Origin: Cymbomonas tetramitiformis
Taxonomy: Eukaryota; Chlorophyta; Pyramimonadophyceae; Pyramimonadales; Pyramimonadaceae
DNA length: 64,000 nt
NCBI GenBank assembly: GCA_001247695.2
Contig: LGRX02003767.1
Coordinates: 1-64,000, forward strand
Direction: 5' to 3'
Below, one piece after another: positions 1 through 9,905 of the stretch. The notes beneath the pieces are model-generated. The model saw only the letters and a program-made list of their open reading frames with translations. It ran no database searches and was not told where the DNA came from. The translations under genes were made by a program, and so were the position numbers. Within the stretch, counting starts at the first letter, position 1, and every line of letters begins with the position of its first letter.

Positions 1-10
1 TATATCACTA

Positions 11-1066
11 ATGAATGTCACAAGATTTTCAAAAATGTTATTTTTTAATAGTGAACAGAATAGCCTGCTGGATTCACGTTTAGGCCAATACAATATACCG
101 AGCCAGTCGCTTGCATACAAGACGACGGACCAATTGCAACTTACCGTAAATGACTTTTACATCGAGAAAACATTTTATGATATAAATCAAACTAACAACA
201 CCTTTTTCGTTTGAGACAAAACTGCCAATACCAACAAATTGTACCCAATCGAAATTACTCCACAAAACTTTCCGTTTCCTAAGACACTAGACGACACACA
301 AATCCTAGCCGCTATAGACGATGCCATCAACACACAATTAACTGATGCAGGATCCGCCGTTACCGTAACATCAAGTGTATCAACCGGTGCCGATGCAAAT
401 CTGAAATTGATAGAATTGACATTTAATACCGCATTAGAAGACCAATTTGAGTTATATTCTTTCTCTACCAAAAGTATAGCTCGATGCACGGGAACTTTGC
501 AAGCAGCTTTAAGTCCATTTACTGGCACCTTGAATGATGCACTCAACAATGATTCTAGTGAACTATTAGGCGGAAATCCTGTTCGAGAAAGAGACCTCAC
601 AGGGAAATCTGAATTGAGTCAATTAGAACCTGTGTTTCGGAAAGTATCGGGCACGGTTATGCAAGGCTATTTTCCCTATTGTGTGAACACCATTAGGGAA
701 CTGTATCTTCGAACACAATCGTTGGTATCTAGCTCGGCTTTAGAGGTAGTCAATTTATCTCAGGCTAGTGATGACCAAGTCGGTGAGATGATTTCTAGGG
801 ATATACTATTCAAAATAAGTATAGATGACTTGTCCAAATCTTCGTATACATACTTAGATGCAAATAATAACTATAGCGTCATCACTAGTCCAACTTTGTT
901 GTCTCAAATCAACTTTGCATTGACCGATTCACGTGGCCGGCTGATGTTTCAAATAGTCAAAGAAAATGGGCGCACTCCGTCAAGTTTGATAACACAAGAA
1001 CGAGCCGGAAACATATATTTCAGTTTTTCTTTAAAGGTTGACGTCATTAGTCACGATTCTCAATAA
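11..1066 (+). pseudogene. PLV penton/minor-capsid-like protein with one in-frame TGA
   Basis: One reading frame runs from an ATG at 11 to TAA at 1066 (352 codons), interrupted only by TGA at 212-214. The frame downstream continues without shift and could restart only from a TTG near 239, so the two halves are one gene. The N-terminal part has the pattern of a short beta-rich capsid domain (LNDFYI-like motif, here TVNDFYIEKTFYD). The C-terminal half contains VSGTVMQGYFPYCVNTIREL and LTDSRGRLMF, which resemble minor capsid or penton proteins of PLVs and virophages by eye. It lies 34 bp upstream of the major capsid gene, the usual pairing of structural genes. The TGA could be a nonsense mutation, a sequencing error, or less likely readthrough. 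Family assignment is by pattern recognition only. Confidence 0.6.
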
Positions 1067-1100
1067 TTTTTATATGTGATATATATATTATATATACAAT

Positions 1101-2471
1101 ATGCTTGATAGTTACTTTCCCGAATCACTTTCATACGCGACCACGCAAATGGCAGACTTTAGCCAGAACCAATTTGAATTGTTAACATCAAACTTGACCG
1201 TAGTAAATTCCGGAGGAGGTGTCATTGAGCTGAATCTCCCGGTAAATAGTTTCATTGATACTCGAAAATTTGCGATTAGATTTTTTGCCAAAACCAATAA
1301 ATCGTTTACATATATATGCTCCAGCGGCGGGAGGAGGCCCCAAAACGTGTCACACATTCTTGCCCGAAATCTTTAATCTCTTCTCTCGCTATGAGGTAAG
1401 CATAAATGGGGTCATCGTGAATCAATCGGTGGCGCAGGCGAGTGATATACAACAAGTCAAGCATTTGGTCAGCGACCATTTGGAAAATGAGATTACTTAT
1501 AGGACAGTTTTGTCCAATTGTGGGTCCGAAGGAATTCAATTGACCGCAGGCCAGATTACAGGCTCGTCAGATGAAGACGATGCTGGCGGTAATGCACAAG
1601 GACGCGAGTTCATCCTAAACAATCTTTTAGGCTTTATGGGGACTTGCGAGCCGTCCATAATTGATACGAGTGTTTTAGGTGCAATAAGAATTAGATTGTT
1701 CACCGATAATGCGGTGTCGTGTTTGCTTTACGGTGAAAACGATTAAGAGCCTGGGACATTTACCGACCCCAACGTGGCTTCGCAACAATTTGCTCAAACT
1801 GCAAGTTTTACGCTCACCAATGTTTCGGCATCGATTACCACACTATCATTCTCATCTGGGGTCGTGGAACAAAATATTGAAGAATTAATTTCAAAAGGTG
1901 CATTGACCATCATTTTCGAAAACTATGCAACCTTTTTTCAAAGCGATTCAACTAACAATAAGAACGCAAGATTTGCGCTTTCCGTAAATTGTTGGAACAA
2001 AGCTTACGCGATTACGAGACCATTAAACTATAGGACCGTCAACAAAACGGGAATCGCAAAATATACAAATAGAATAGGAAAGGTTTTTGAATTGCCATCA
2101 AAGACACGCATATGGTGGAAATCGAACGTTTAGGTACTCGTGGGGTGTGAACAATGTGCTTACACCCGCATTCCCAAATAGTCCTTTACAAGCGTATATG
2201 AATATAACACATTCACAAGGTGACCAATATTCAATGATGGGTTACAATCATATGCAATCTCGCACGGATTATTTTAACAACTCATTTGTGTTGCCACTAA
2301 ATCTATGCCTAAGTAGACAACGAACCTCGCCGATTGTCAGGCTACTCGTCGCTTGGAACAAATTCAAGTTGTTATCTGCAAGTGACATCGAGTGCAGAAG
2401 GTAGCGCCGCTGGGACTGCCTTCGATGGTGGGGCCGTTGCCACGGGAGGCCCTACAGTAATCACTCAGTAA
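1101..2471 (+). pseudogene. MCP: PLV major capsid protein, double jelly-roll type, frameshifted
   Basis: Starts at ATG 1101 and is readable to TAA 2471, about 455 codons in all, with four lesions. A frameshift lies near 1309-1318 inside a TA microsatellite. A TAA at 1744-1746 follows GAT and precedes GAG CCT. A second shift lies between about 2087 and 2130, and a third near 2337-2340 (one extra base). Each segment keeps capsid-like sequence: VIELNLPVNSFIDTRKFAIR near the start, TFLPEIFNLFSRYEVSINGV in the middle, and LPLNLCLSRQRTSPIV followed by GYSSLGTN near the end. This is the layout of PLV/virophage major capsid proteins. The shifts sit partly at simple repeats, so assembly or sequencing error is a real alternative to decay. 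As written it cannot give a full-length protein. Confidence 0.7.
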
Positions 2472-2705
2472 TAAGAAAACCCGCCAATAAGAAAGTAGCC
2501 AGCTCTTTTGATTTCTTCACAATATTTAACACATAACACTCCATATTTAAGATCTCTATATAAATAAGAAAGTTGCTAGGCTGACCTAAAATTCCTGTTT
2601 TCTTAAAATCGAGTCTTTACTGTAATGAGACAATGGTGATTTGTCTCTTTACCTCAAAATTAATGGTATCGGCAGTGAGGGTCATATCGGTGGAATTGTA
2701 ATGAA
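2472..2705. other. Convergent intergenic spacer in the PLV relic
   Basis: AT-rich spacer between the capsid gene (+) and the RING gene (-), which end towards each other. I see no ORF, RNA gene or clear terminator in it. Confidence 0.5.
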
Positions 2706-3161
2706 TTATTCATTATCGTTATTATTTAAATTTGCGGTCGCTTCTTCACCCCATATATGAAATGCGGCATCAATTTGTTTTCGGCAAAATGGGCACTTCT
2801 TGGTATTCCTAAAAGTATCATTGTTATAACATTGGAGGCACACAAAATGTCCACGTCGAAAAATCATTTGATTGTGACTCCCTCCGATGGTAAAGTGTTC
2901 AAAGCATACTCCACACTTGTTCCATTTCATCACACCTCTCTCATTAACGGGAGCGACATAGGGCAGATTATTGGTATTGTCATCGGGTGTATATTGATTG
3001 GTTCTTGCATCCATTATGCACATTAATGTATATTTTAATCCTTGTGCATTTGCACTATGCCTTTGCGCCTTTCTCTTCCAAGTATTATTAACCCAATTTG
3101 TGCACGTGGTACGAGAACGGTGTTGATTACAAAGTTTCCAAGTATTACTTTGTCGAGACAT
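2706..3161 (-). CDS. RING-type zinc finger protein (viral)
   Basis: Intact 151-residue ORF starting at ATG 3161 and ending in TAA. The C-terminal half carries a RING-like cysteine/histidine array: CGVCFEHF, then RRGHFVCLQC, then KKCPFCRKQI. This spacing fits a zinc-binding C3HC4-type domain of the kind found in E3 ubiquitin ligases. The N-terminal half is basic and Asn/Thr-rich with no recognised domain. Viral RING proteins of this size typically act in ubiquitin transfer or host modulation, but no substrate can be inferred. It sits downstream of the methyltransferase on the same strand, separated by a G-rich inverted repeat. It is open, unlike the plus-strand viral genes. The RING call is good; the ligase function is inferred. 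Confidence 0.75.
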   Translation of the reverse strand: MSRQSNTWKLCNQHRSRTTCTNWVNNTWKRKAQRHSANAQGLKYTLMCIMDARTNQYTPDDNTNNLPYVAPVNERGVMKWNKCGVCFEHFTIGGSHNQMIFRRGHFVCLQCYNNDTFRNTKKCPFCRKQIDAAFHIWGEEATANLNNNDNE

Positions 3162-3209
3162 ACTTCTTTACATTTTGTTACCCAAGTCTTTAAGCGGAAA
3201 ATATTTCCA

Positions 3210-3350
3210 TAAAAAAGGGAGGTGGGAGGTGGGAGGTTGGCTTTTCTAGAAAGTATTTTAGAATTCGCATAAATATATCATTTCATTCTATTGTCATATG
3301 AAAAACTTTTCCAAAAAGTAGCACCTCCCACCACCCAACCTCCCTTTTTC
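3210..3350. repeat. G-rich imperfect inverted repeat between the two minus-strand viral genes
   Basis: A left arm near 3212-3240 (A-run followed by repeated GGGAGGT units) and a right arm near 3321-3350 (CACCTCCC units ending in a T-run) are imperfect reverse complements around an AT-rich 80-bp loop. The left arm has three GGG runs at 4-base spacing plus a GG, close to a G-quadruplex pattern. Its position directly after the methyltransferase stop fits a 3' end or processing signal. That role is inference. Confidence 0.5.
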
Positions 3351-3978
3351 AATCGAGTAACTCCATTAGAAGACTGTATGGTATCTCACATGCTTTCTCC
3401 TTATGTTTCACGCCGTACGAAACGTCTCGAGCCAACGAACTCCGTGACATCTGAGCGGTAGATATATGTTTGCCATATTTGCGTTTGTTTTCACAAAATG
3501 AATATTGTTTATTACACATTTTCAGATTCAGATTCACTTTGTTCGTCCATATATTTGTCATTTTTCGATACGCAAATCCATCTTTACAATAGCAACAGGT
3601 GTGTTTGTACTCCGTCATCGGTTGCATAAAGTCTCTATGTTGCAATAATCCCCCGTCACTTGGATTTTCGAGATACCAATGTGTGATTTGAAAATAATCG
3701 ACAATGTCCAATGTGCGTTTCACAATGGCATCGGCTAAATCCAAATCACGCTCACCCTTTCTATGAGCCTTCGAGTATTGGGTGCACAGTGGACTAGCCC
3801 AAATGACATCAAAGTGTTTAGGTGCATAAGCGGTATAATCCCATTGTAATATATCACCGCTTATCGTCGGATTATATTTTGGCAATATGTCCAATGAAAC
3901 AATCTCGCAATTAGGATGTTTGTCTCGAAACGCTTTTGACACGGAACAAGTTCCACTGAACAATTCCAATAATCTCAT
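3349..3978 (-). CDS. Short C5-cytosine-DNA-methyltransferase-like protein (viral)
   Basis: Intact ORF of 209 residues from ATG 3978; an upstream in-frame TTG at 3987 is less likely as start. Motif I, the AdoMet-binding loop, is LLELFSGTCS at residues 3-12. A motif-IV-like SPLCTQYS puts the candidate catalytic Cys at 65. A motif-VI-like ENP lies at 104-106. C5 methyltransferases transfer a methyl group from AdoMet to cytosine in DNA through this Cys and Glu. At about 209 residues it is far shorter than the usual 300-400 and lacks an obvious target-recognition domain, so either the target contacts are reduced or the enzyme is atypical. A Cys pair (CCYC) and IWTN follow. The same block order, including identical DILQWDY and IWTN, recurs at the C-terminus of the retrotransposon Pol at 18.0-18.7 kb. 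Activity is unproven. Confidence 0.75.
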   Translation of the reverse strand: MRLLELFSGTCSVSKAFRDKHPNCEIVSLDILPKYNPTISGDILQWDYTAYAPKHFDVIWASPLCTQYSKAHRKGERDLDLADAIVKRTLDIVDYFQITHWYLENPSDGGLLQHRDFMQPMTEYKHTCCYCKDGFAYRKMTNIWTNKVNLNLKMCNKQYSFCENKRKYGKHISTAQMSRSSLARDVSYGVKHKEKACEIPYSLLMELLD

Positions 3979-4054
3979 TGTTATCAATAAATATATTATT
4001 AATGCGTTTTATCCACTTAAAGACAATAGTCATTAATAGTATAAGATAACAAAA

Positions 4055-4706
4055 ATGTCCGAAATGTCCGAAATGTCCGAGAAATAATACCGCTTGAAAA
4101 ATGACTACCCAAAGACATACCCGCAAGACCTCAAGGAGAAGCTATATAAAATCGATGAAAAAAGAGAGCCCAAATCAGAAAATATTATGACTGAACGAGT
4201 GAGGTGCAAAACAAACAAAAAATAATATTGAGAGCCAAAAACAATCCCGATTATTGTCCTCAAGAAGCGACATTGAGCAAATACGATTGGACCGATACCG
4301 AAAGAAAATTTCTAAGCCGTTGTGCTGAGGAGAAGAAATTGAAATGTGCCGTGCCCAAGCCAAGACCTATTAGAGCTCAAGCCACCTCTCAAACCACAAC
4401 CGATGCATCTACATCCGCTCGAGCCGCACCTACACGTCAATTGTATCGACCTCCGCTACGGCCAACACTACTACGGACCGGAGCACAAAGGACACTTTAT
4501 CTAGAGATGAGATATTTGAAATCTTGGACGCTGAGGAAGGCATCGCCGAGGCCACTAAAAAGCAATGGAAGAATGTCGTCAACAATTTTGTAAAGGTGTT
4601 TAGTTTGCAAGCGAGCAAGTGGACTGAGGTGTACACGAAATACACAAACGAGGAAATCATTGAAATGTTAGACACCGCGTATACTGTCGCAAACGCGTGT
4701 GCATGA
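4055..4706 (+). pseudogene. Broken PLV gene of unknown function
   Basis: A frame opens at ATG 4055 with three MSE repeats, meets TAA at 4085-4087, and then stays open in the same frame to TAA near 4225. There an A-homopolymer seems one base short, and the coding-like sequence continues in the next frame (IILRAKNNPDYCPQEATLSK) to about 4435. After another shift it continues in a third frame to TGA 4706 (KQWKNVVNNFVKVFSLQASK). The product would be about 215 residues: a basic N-terminal part, a Thr/Ala/Pro-rich linker and a helical C-terminal part. I do not recognise the family. The conserved look of all three segments argues that this is one damaged gene rather than three small ones. Confidence 0.5.
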
Positions 4707-4897
4707 TGGCACGAATACTCTCGGAACCGAGCAATCTTAACACTCGCGGATAATCATAAGTTCGTCATTAACATTCACTGGTGTTGGTAACTGTCCAAGC
4801 AATCTCAACACAGCACAAGATCGCAGAGCTACCAAATTTTTGAAATTCTGATATTCTGAGATCAAACACTAAGCTCTTTCATGCAAGCCCAGATTTC
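4707..4897. other. Spacer between viral relic and satellite
   Basis: About 190 bp of unique sequence after the last viral-looking codons. No gene, terminal inverted repeat or target duplication could be recognised, so the exact viral border is unknown. Confidence 0.4.
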
Positions 4898-6316
4898 CAC
4901 GTCATGCGCAGGCGCACCCTCTAGTTTACCCGCAGGCGCAGGCGCACCCTCTAGTTTACCCGCGCCAGCATTGCACTTATGGGATCACACCCAGCCTGTG
5001 TACGCAGCTCGTGGGAGGGGCGGATGATGTGAGGTCATGGGAGGGAGAGTCGTTTGTCGTGTGGCCGTCGTCAGTTGGAGGGGTGTGTAGAGTTGTAGAC
5101 AAGGTCGGGTCCGTGGGCGTTCGGCTCACGCACGTCATGCGCAGGCGCACCCTCTAGTTTACCCGCGCCAGCATTGCACGCATGGGATCACACCCAGCCT
5201 GTGTACGCAGCTCGTGGGAGGGGCGGATGATGTGAGGTCATGGGAGGGAGAGTCGTTTGTCGTGTGGCCGTCGTCAGTTGGAGGGGGTGTAGAGTTGTAG
5301 ACAAGGTCGGGTTGGTGGGCGTTCGGCTCACACACGTCATGCGCAGGCGCACCCTCTAGTTTACCCGCGCCAGCTCTGCACGCATGGGATCACACCCAGC
5401 CTGTGTACGCAGCTCGTGGGAGGGGCGGATGATGTGAGGTCATGGGAGGGAGAGTCGTTTGTCGTGTGGCCGTTCAGTTGGAGGGGGGTGTAGAGTTGTA
5501 GACAAGGTCGGGTTGGTGGGCGTTCGGCTCACACACGTCATGCGCAGGCGCACCCTCTAGTTTACCCGCGCCAGCTCTGCACTTATGGGATCACACCCAG
5601 CCTGTGTACGCAGCTCGTGGGAGGGGCGGATGATGTGAGGTCATGGGAGGGAGAGTCGTTTGTCGTGTGGCCGTCGTCAGTTGGAGGGGGGTGTAGAGTT
5701 GTAGACAAGGTCGGGTTGGTGGGCGTTCGGCTCACGCACGTCATGCGCAGGCGCACCCTCTAGTTTACCCGCGCCAGCTCTGCACTTATGGGATCACACC
5801 CAGCCTGTGTACGCAGCTCGTGGGAGGGGCGGATGATGTGAGGTCATGGGAGGGAGAGTCGTTTGTCGTGTGGCCGTCGTCAGTTGGAGGGGGGTGTAGA
5901 GTTGTAGACAAGGTCGGGTTGGTGGGCGTTCGGCTCACGCACGTCATGCGCAGGCGCACCCTCTAGTTTACCCGCGCCAGCATTGCACTTATGGGATCAC
6001 ACCCAGCCTGTGTACGCAGCTCGTGGGAGGGGCGGATGATGTGAGGTCATGGGAGGGAGAGTCGTTTGTCGTGTGGCCGTCGTCAGTTGGAGGGGGTGTA
6101 GAGTTGTAGACAAGGTCGGTGTAAGGCCGATGGTGCCATGGTATCCCCTCAACAGGGTTGTCGACTTGAGCCAAGCGTGCGCGTGTTTACCACTGGCATG
6201 TCTCTTGGCTCGTCGTGCAATGGTGTATGGTCGGGTCAGACAAGGTCGGGTTGGTGGGCGTCCGGCTCACGCACGTCATGCGCAGGCGCACCCTCTAGTT
6301 TACCCGCGCCAGCTCT
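4898..6316. repeat. Satellite array, unit about 202 bp, six to seven copies
   Basis: Units begin with CACGTCATGCGCAGGCGCAC at about 4898, 5131, 5333, 5535, 5737, 5940 and 6273, giving a period of 202-203 bp. The first unit is longer because a 24-bp piece is duplicated inside it. The 5940 unit is interrupted after about 180 bp by different sequence before the final partial copy. Units are GC-rich and differ by only a few bases. Short ORFs across them are artefacts of the repeat. Confidence 0.9.
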
Positions 6317-6605
6317 GCACGCACGGGATAGGTTTGACCACAGCGTTTTCCACGGTGACTTTACGGTGGAGTCTTGGACGTGGGAGCAGCTGATTGAGAT
6401 GAATCTTAAAATCGTGCCCGCTGTCCGGGTGAAACGAAACTACGAGGTTGGGTGGATGGACGAGGCCGGCGTAGAGCGCACCTGGACCCTGGCAGAGTGC
6501 CGTGGTAATTTCGGCGCAGACCGGATTCCAGCGTTGCGCACTCGTAATTTCAGGACGGCGGCACCCGACGGCAGCACCCGCATGGGAGGACAACAAGCGC
6601 CGTAG
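6300..6605 (+). CDS. Unrecognised GC-rich coding-like segment
   Basis: Directly after the last satellite copy an open frame runs to TAG at 6605. Its roughly 95 residues look protein-like (HGDFTVESWTWEQLIEMNL, then VKRNYEVGWMDEAGVERTWT) and are more acidic and Trp-rich than a chance ORF in the repeat. No start can be chosen because the frame runs back into the satellite. It may be an exon or fragment of the transposase-like gene that follows at 7259. I do not recognise a family. Confidence 0.3.
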   Translation, partial: LPAPALHARDRFDHSVFHGDFTVESWTWEQLIEMNLKIVPAVRVKRNYEVGWMDEAGVERTWTLAECRGNFGADRIPALRTRNFRTAAPDGSTRMGGQQAP

Positions 6606-6704
6606 AAACAAGAGCAAGTTTGGAAAGACGCCATATATCAGTTTGTTTATTTGTGATGTACGCTGACGCGACATTGGGTTTTTGTTTGTTTTGATGTGTA
6701 GCAC

Positions 6705-7010
6705 ACCGCGATGTGCCTTCCATGCGATATGGAGTTGGCAGCCTGCTAGGTTTACTCCTGGCGGAAACAATAACGTTAATAACAATTTCATTTCAGGTTG
6801 GTTTGATCTGTAGTACACCGGGAGGTGCCTTCCATGCGATATGGAGTTGGCAGCCTGCTGGGTTTACTCCTGGCGGAAACAAGAACGTTAATAACAATTT
6901 CATTTCAAATTGTTTTGATCTGTAGTGCACCGGGAGGTGCCGTCCATGCGATATGGAGTTGGCAGCCTGCTAGGTTTACTCCTGGCGGAATCAACAACCA
7001 TTCGGTTTAG
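6705..7010. repeat. 112-bp tandem repeat, nearly three copies
   Basis: Copies start near 6713, 6825 and 6937 and share GCGATATGGAGTTGGCAGCC and TTTACTCCTGGCGGAA. The spacing is 112 bp. The third copy stops early after the GGCGGAA box. It is non-coding as far as can be seen. Confidence 0.85.
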
Positions 7011-7258
7011 CAGTGTGAATAGCAAGTACAAAGCCCGAACTCGATCCTTTTCTGATACGAATGTACCCAGGTGATGCAAGGAGATGCAAGGAGATGCCAG
7101 GAGATGCCAGGGCGGAAGAAGCACGCTTACTTCCATTTCACAACCTGCTGTTCCTTGCGAAATGATCGTCGCATATGTGCTGCGCCTTCTGATGACAATT
7201 GCAGTGATCAATAAACCTGCTGATGGCACGCCGAACATGCACAAGTTGTCTATAAGAA

Positions 7259-8738
7259 ATGCATCTAAATCGTCCCGGAATTGGGTATAACTGTGGCATG
7301 TGCGCAGGACAGAAGGACTGGTTTAACTGGGCATCGGTGTCGTTCACGGAGGACGAGGTGGAACAAATGGTGCAACGATCCGCAAGCACCCGCGCCAGCA
7401 TACGACGCACAATGCGCACACAACTGAAACTCGTAGAAGCATGTCGAGGCCCTCCCTCGGCCGCCGAAAAGAACCTTCTGGGAATAATCGATGCATGGCT
7501 TAGGGACCATGGGGGATGCATGGACACGAGGTATCGTGTGACTTCCCTACCATGTACAGGACCTACCCTACACGATATTGAACCATCCGTGTTCACAAGC
7601 ATGACTTTCCCGGACAGCGGCATGCACGGTGTACATGGAGTCCCTTCCGAGGTGAAGATTCAACTCGACGAGGGTGTGGTGCAAGGTGACCCCGTGTCTA
7701 CACTGGACTATCTTGACTCAGATGAGGAGGATGACGATGTGCAGAAATTGCTTGCTGCAGCGGCGGATGCCCCTGAGCCGGAGGCGGATGTCACGAAAAG
7801 CACAATTCTGCAGGTATTTGCCACGTCACCCATCGATATGCCACCCATCGGGGAATGCCTCGAAATCTGCTAGCGCTCTCTTGTTTCCTTTGCGCGGGTT
7901 GGTATCTTTGTTTGTCATGGATTGCCACATTTCTAGCAGACTCTCTCCAAAATACCGACGGTCTGGCTTGCTGGCTGGGTTTACTTGCCATTGGATGTAG
8001 ATATTTAGCCAGCACAACTGTGAGGAAGAAAATTTGTTGAACGAGGCCGGCTCGAACCTGGAGGAATTCCTGCCTACGAAATCGGACGTGAACGACGTCG
8101 TACCTGACCAGAAGGAGTGGAACACAGATGTGGCGCCAGGCGACCCGTTACTCGTGGGGGATACCGACGCCGACCACTTGACGGTGGGCGAGGCGGTTTG
8201 CTACTTCATGGAGCTGCGAAGGGCGCAACATTGGTCGAGGCCTGCATTCGACAAGTTTTTGAAGGTTTTGATCATGCTCATGGGGGGGCCCGGAAAGTGC
8301 AATCTTCCGTCAAGTCTATATAGAATGAGGAAGTTTCTGAAGACCGGGTCACACATGGACCACGCCGTGCATGTATGCGTGAATTGGCGCCGACATTACC
8401 CCCCTCGCGACGACCGAAGCTCATGGGACAAGAAGCAGACCTGTGACACCATACGGGAAACCAACTCCGACGGTGCGCCGGTGCGCATGTGTAAGGAGAA
8501 ACGGTTCGAGGTCATACGTACTAGCGATGGTCGAGATGAGCTCCGTCCACGGGATTGGTTTTATTACTTCGCGCCGCAATGTACTATAGAACGTTGGATG
8601 CGTAACCCGGAGTCTGCAAGCAACGGGCCCGGCGGGATGCTCGAACAGGACTTGACTTCTGGACGGCAGCGCTGGCCGAACGTATCGATCAGGCCGTCGG
8701 AGGTGCCTTGCTTTCGCCGTCAGCGAGTACACCTGTAG
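7259..8738 (+). CDS. Two-exon gene, possibly CACTA/EnSpm (Tnp2-like) transposase N-terminus
   Basis: The first ORF runs from ATG 7259 to 7873 and begins with a CxxC (YNCGMCAGQKDWFNWASV); it is acidic at its end. A second open frame begins after an acceptor-like TATTTAG at 8002-8008 and runs to TAG 8738. A donor-like CAG|GTATTT lies near 7814, so one intron of about 195 bp is plausible. The second exon contains LPSSLYRMRKFLK, HVCVNWRRHY, a Cys-containing stretch and RDWFYYFAPQCTIERWMRNP. This order resembles the N-terminal zinc-binding part of plant and algal Tnp2 transposases by eye. The catalytic DDE part is not present. Coding-like sequence goes on in another frame after about 8650, so the element is probably broken. 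The family call is weak. Confidence 0.4.
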
Positions 8739-9180
8739 AGCCGCCTCCAGAGGGGGGTGATCCTGGTGTGGAATACGCGGAGCACCGCTCGATGATACTC
8801 TCTCCCGGCGCGGATGATGCCCAGCTGTGGAACTCGGACATCGGGTGCGATGGCGACGCCATAACCCTCGATTTCCCAACTTTCGTTGTATTTGTGGCAG
8901 CACGGATGCTGCGACCCGAATGGATGTGTTTATTCTTTTTCTGGATATAGTATAACAACTGCTTTCTTTGTGACCAGGTCATATTCCTGGTCGTTGCGTA
9001 CAGAGAGATCCAGGACGAGTACCGTACAAAGCAAGGGGTAACAGTGGTAAACAAGAAGGATTGTGTAGAGCTCATCGTACCATGTGCCGCCATCCTCTCC
9101 AAGGCCATGTTTCAAGATCTCCCTGGCAGTACACACTACCACGTCATGCACCTATTTCATCAAGTACGCACGGGCTTTTA
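8640..9180 (+). pseudogene. Frame-shifted continuation of the transposase-like gene
   Basis: From about 8650 the sensible reading frame switches to one that reads LLSPSASTPVEPPPEGGD and then LWNSDIGCDGDAITLDFPTF, ending at TAG 8950. A further segment at about 8985-9185 reads EIQDEYRTKQGVTVVNKKDC and LSKAMFQDLPGSTHYHVMHL. GC content drops after 8950. I read these as the decayed or spliced remainder of the gene starting at 7259; the joins are not certain. Confidence 0.3.
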
Positions 9181-9354
9181 CTAATGAGACCACCCGATTC
9201 ACTTTACCAAGCGCGGCACGCGTGTCGTGCATCGGCTTCCAGCATCGCCTGGCCCAGCTAGATAGCATTGATTGGCTGAACCATGGCTGAACTGCTGAAC
9301 AATAGCCTAATACTTGTATGCGGCGTGGACCTGTGTAGGACTTTCTCATACTGT

Positions 9355-9905
9355 ATTTATGGACCAATGGCTTCCCTAAACATCTAGCCAATTGTAATAC
9401 ATTGTGCCTAGGGTTTCCCCAACATTGGACCAATAAAATAGCAGCATATTAGGTTTCCCTACACATCTAGCCAATAGAAAAGCATAGTGCCTACGGTTTC
9501 CTAAACAATGGACCAATAACATAGCAGCATATTAGGTTTTCCTAAACATCTAGCCAATAGAAAAGCACAGTGCATAGGGTTTCCTAAACATTGGGCCAAT
9601 AACATAGCTGCATATTAGGTTTCCCTACACATCTAGCCAATAGCAAAGCACAGTGCATAGGGTTTCCTAAACATTGGACCAATAACATAGCTGCATATTA
9701 GGTTTTCGTGAACTTCTAGCCAATAGCAAAGCACAATACCTAGGCTTTCCTAAACATCGGGCCAATAAAATAGCAGCATATTAGGTTTTCCTAAACATCG
9801 GGCCAATAAAATAGCAACATATTAGGTTTTCCTAAACATCTAGCCAATAGCAAAGCACGATGCCTAGGGTTTCCTAAACATTGGACCAATAACATAGCTG
9901 CGTAT
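9355..9905. repeat. Tandem array of CCAAT-containing units, about 42/85 bp
   Basis: Two alternating half-units recur about every 40-43 bp. One carries GGACCAATAA or GGGCCAATAA followed by a CATATTAGG box; the other carries TAGCCAATAG followed by AGCAC. I count 14 CCAAT pentamers, all on the plus strand, between about 9362 and 9889. Each is preceded by TTTCCTAAACAT or a variant. The array ends 15-30 bp before TATTTAAATG. Confidence 0.9.

Larger units (their letters stand above)
1..4706. mobile_element. Right-hand part of an integrated Polinton-like virus (PLV)
   Basis: Five gene-sized blocks lie together: penton or minor-capsid-like (+), major capsid (+), RING finger (-), short DNA methyltransferase (-) and an unknown gene (+). 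Two structural genes next to each other and a small methyltransferase fit PLVs and virophages that integrate into protist genomes. The hallmark packaging ATPase, protease and replication genes are not present and would have to lie left of the window. No terminal inverted repeat is visible near 4.7 kb, so the right border is set only by the end of coding-like sequence before the satellite. The DNA is AT-rich with compact spacing, unlike the GC-rich retroelement downstream. Three plus-strand genes are broken while both minus-strand genes are open. Confidence 0.7.

Noticed and set aside
1..4706. Reassignment of stop codons (TAA/TGA as sense) to explain the interrupted viral genes
   Set aside because: Host genes and intact viral genes end in TAA, TAG and TGA, and the capsid gene also has true frameshifts, so decay or sequencing error explains the pattern better.
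4898..6605. ORFs of 61-155 codons within the 202-bp satellite as genes
   Set aside because: They repeat with the satellite and lack protein-like composition, apart from the segment after 6300, which is listed with low confidence.
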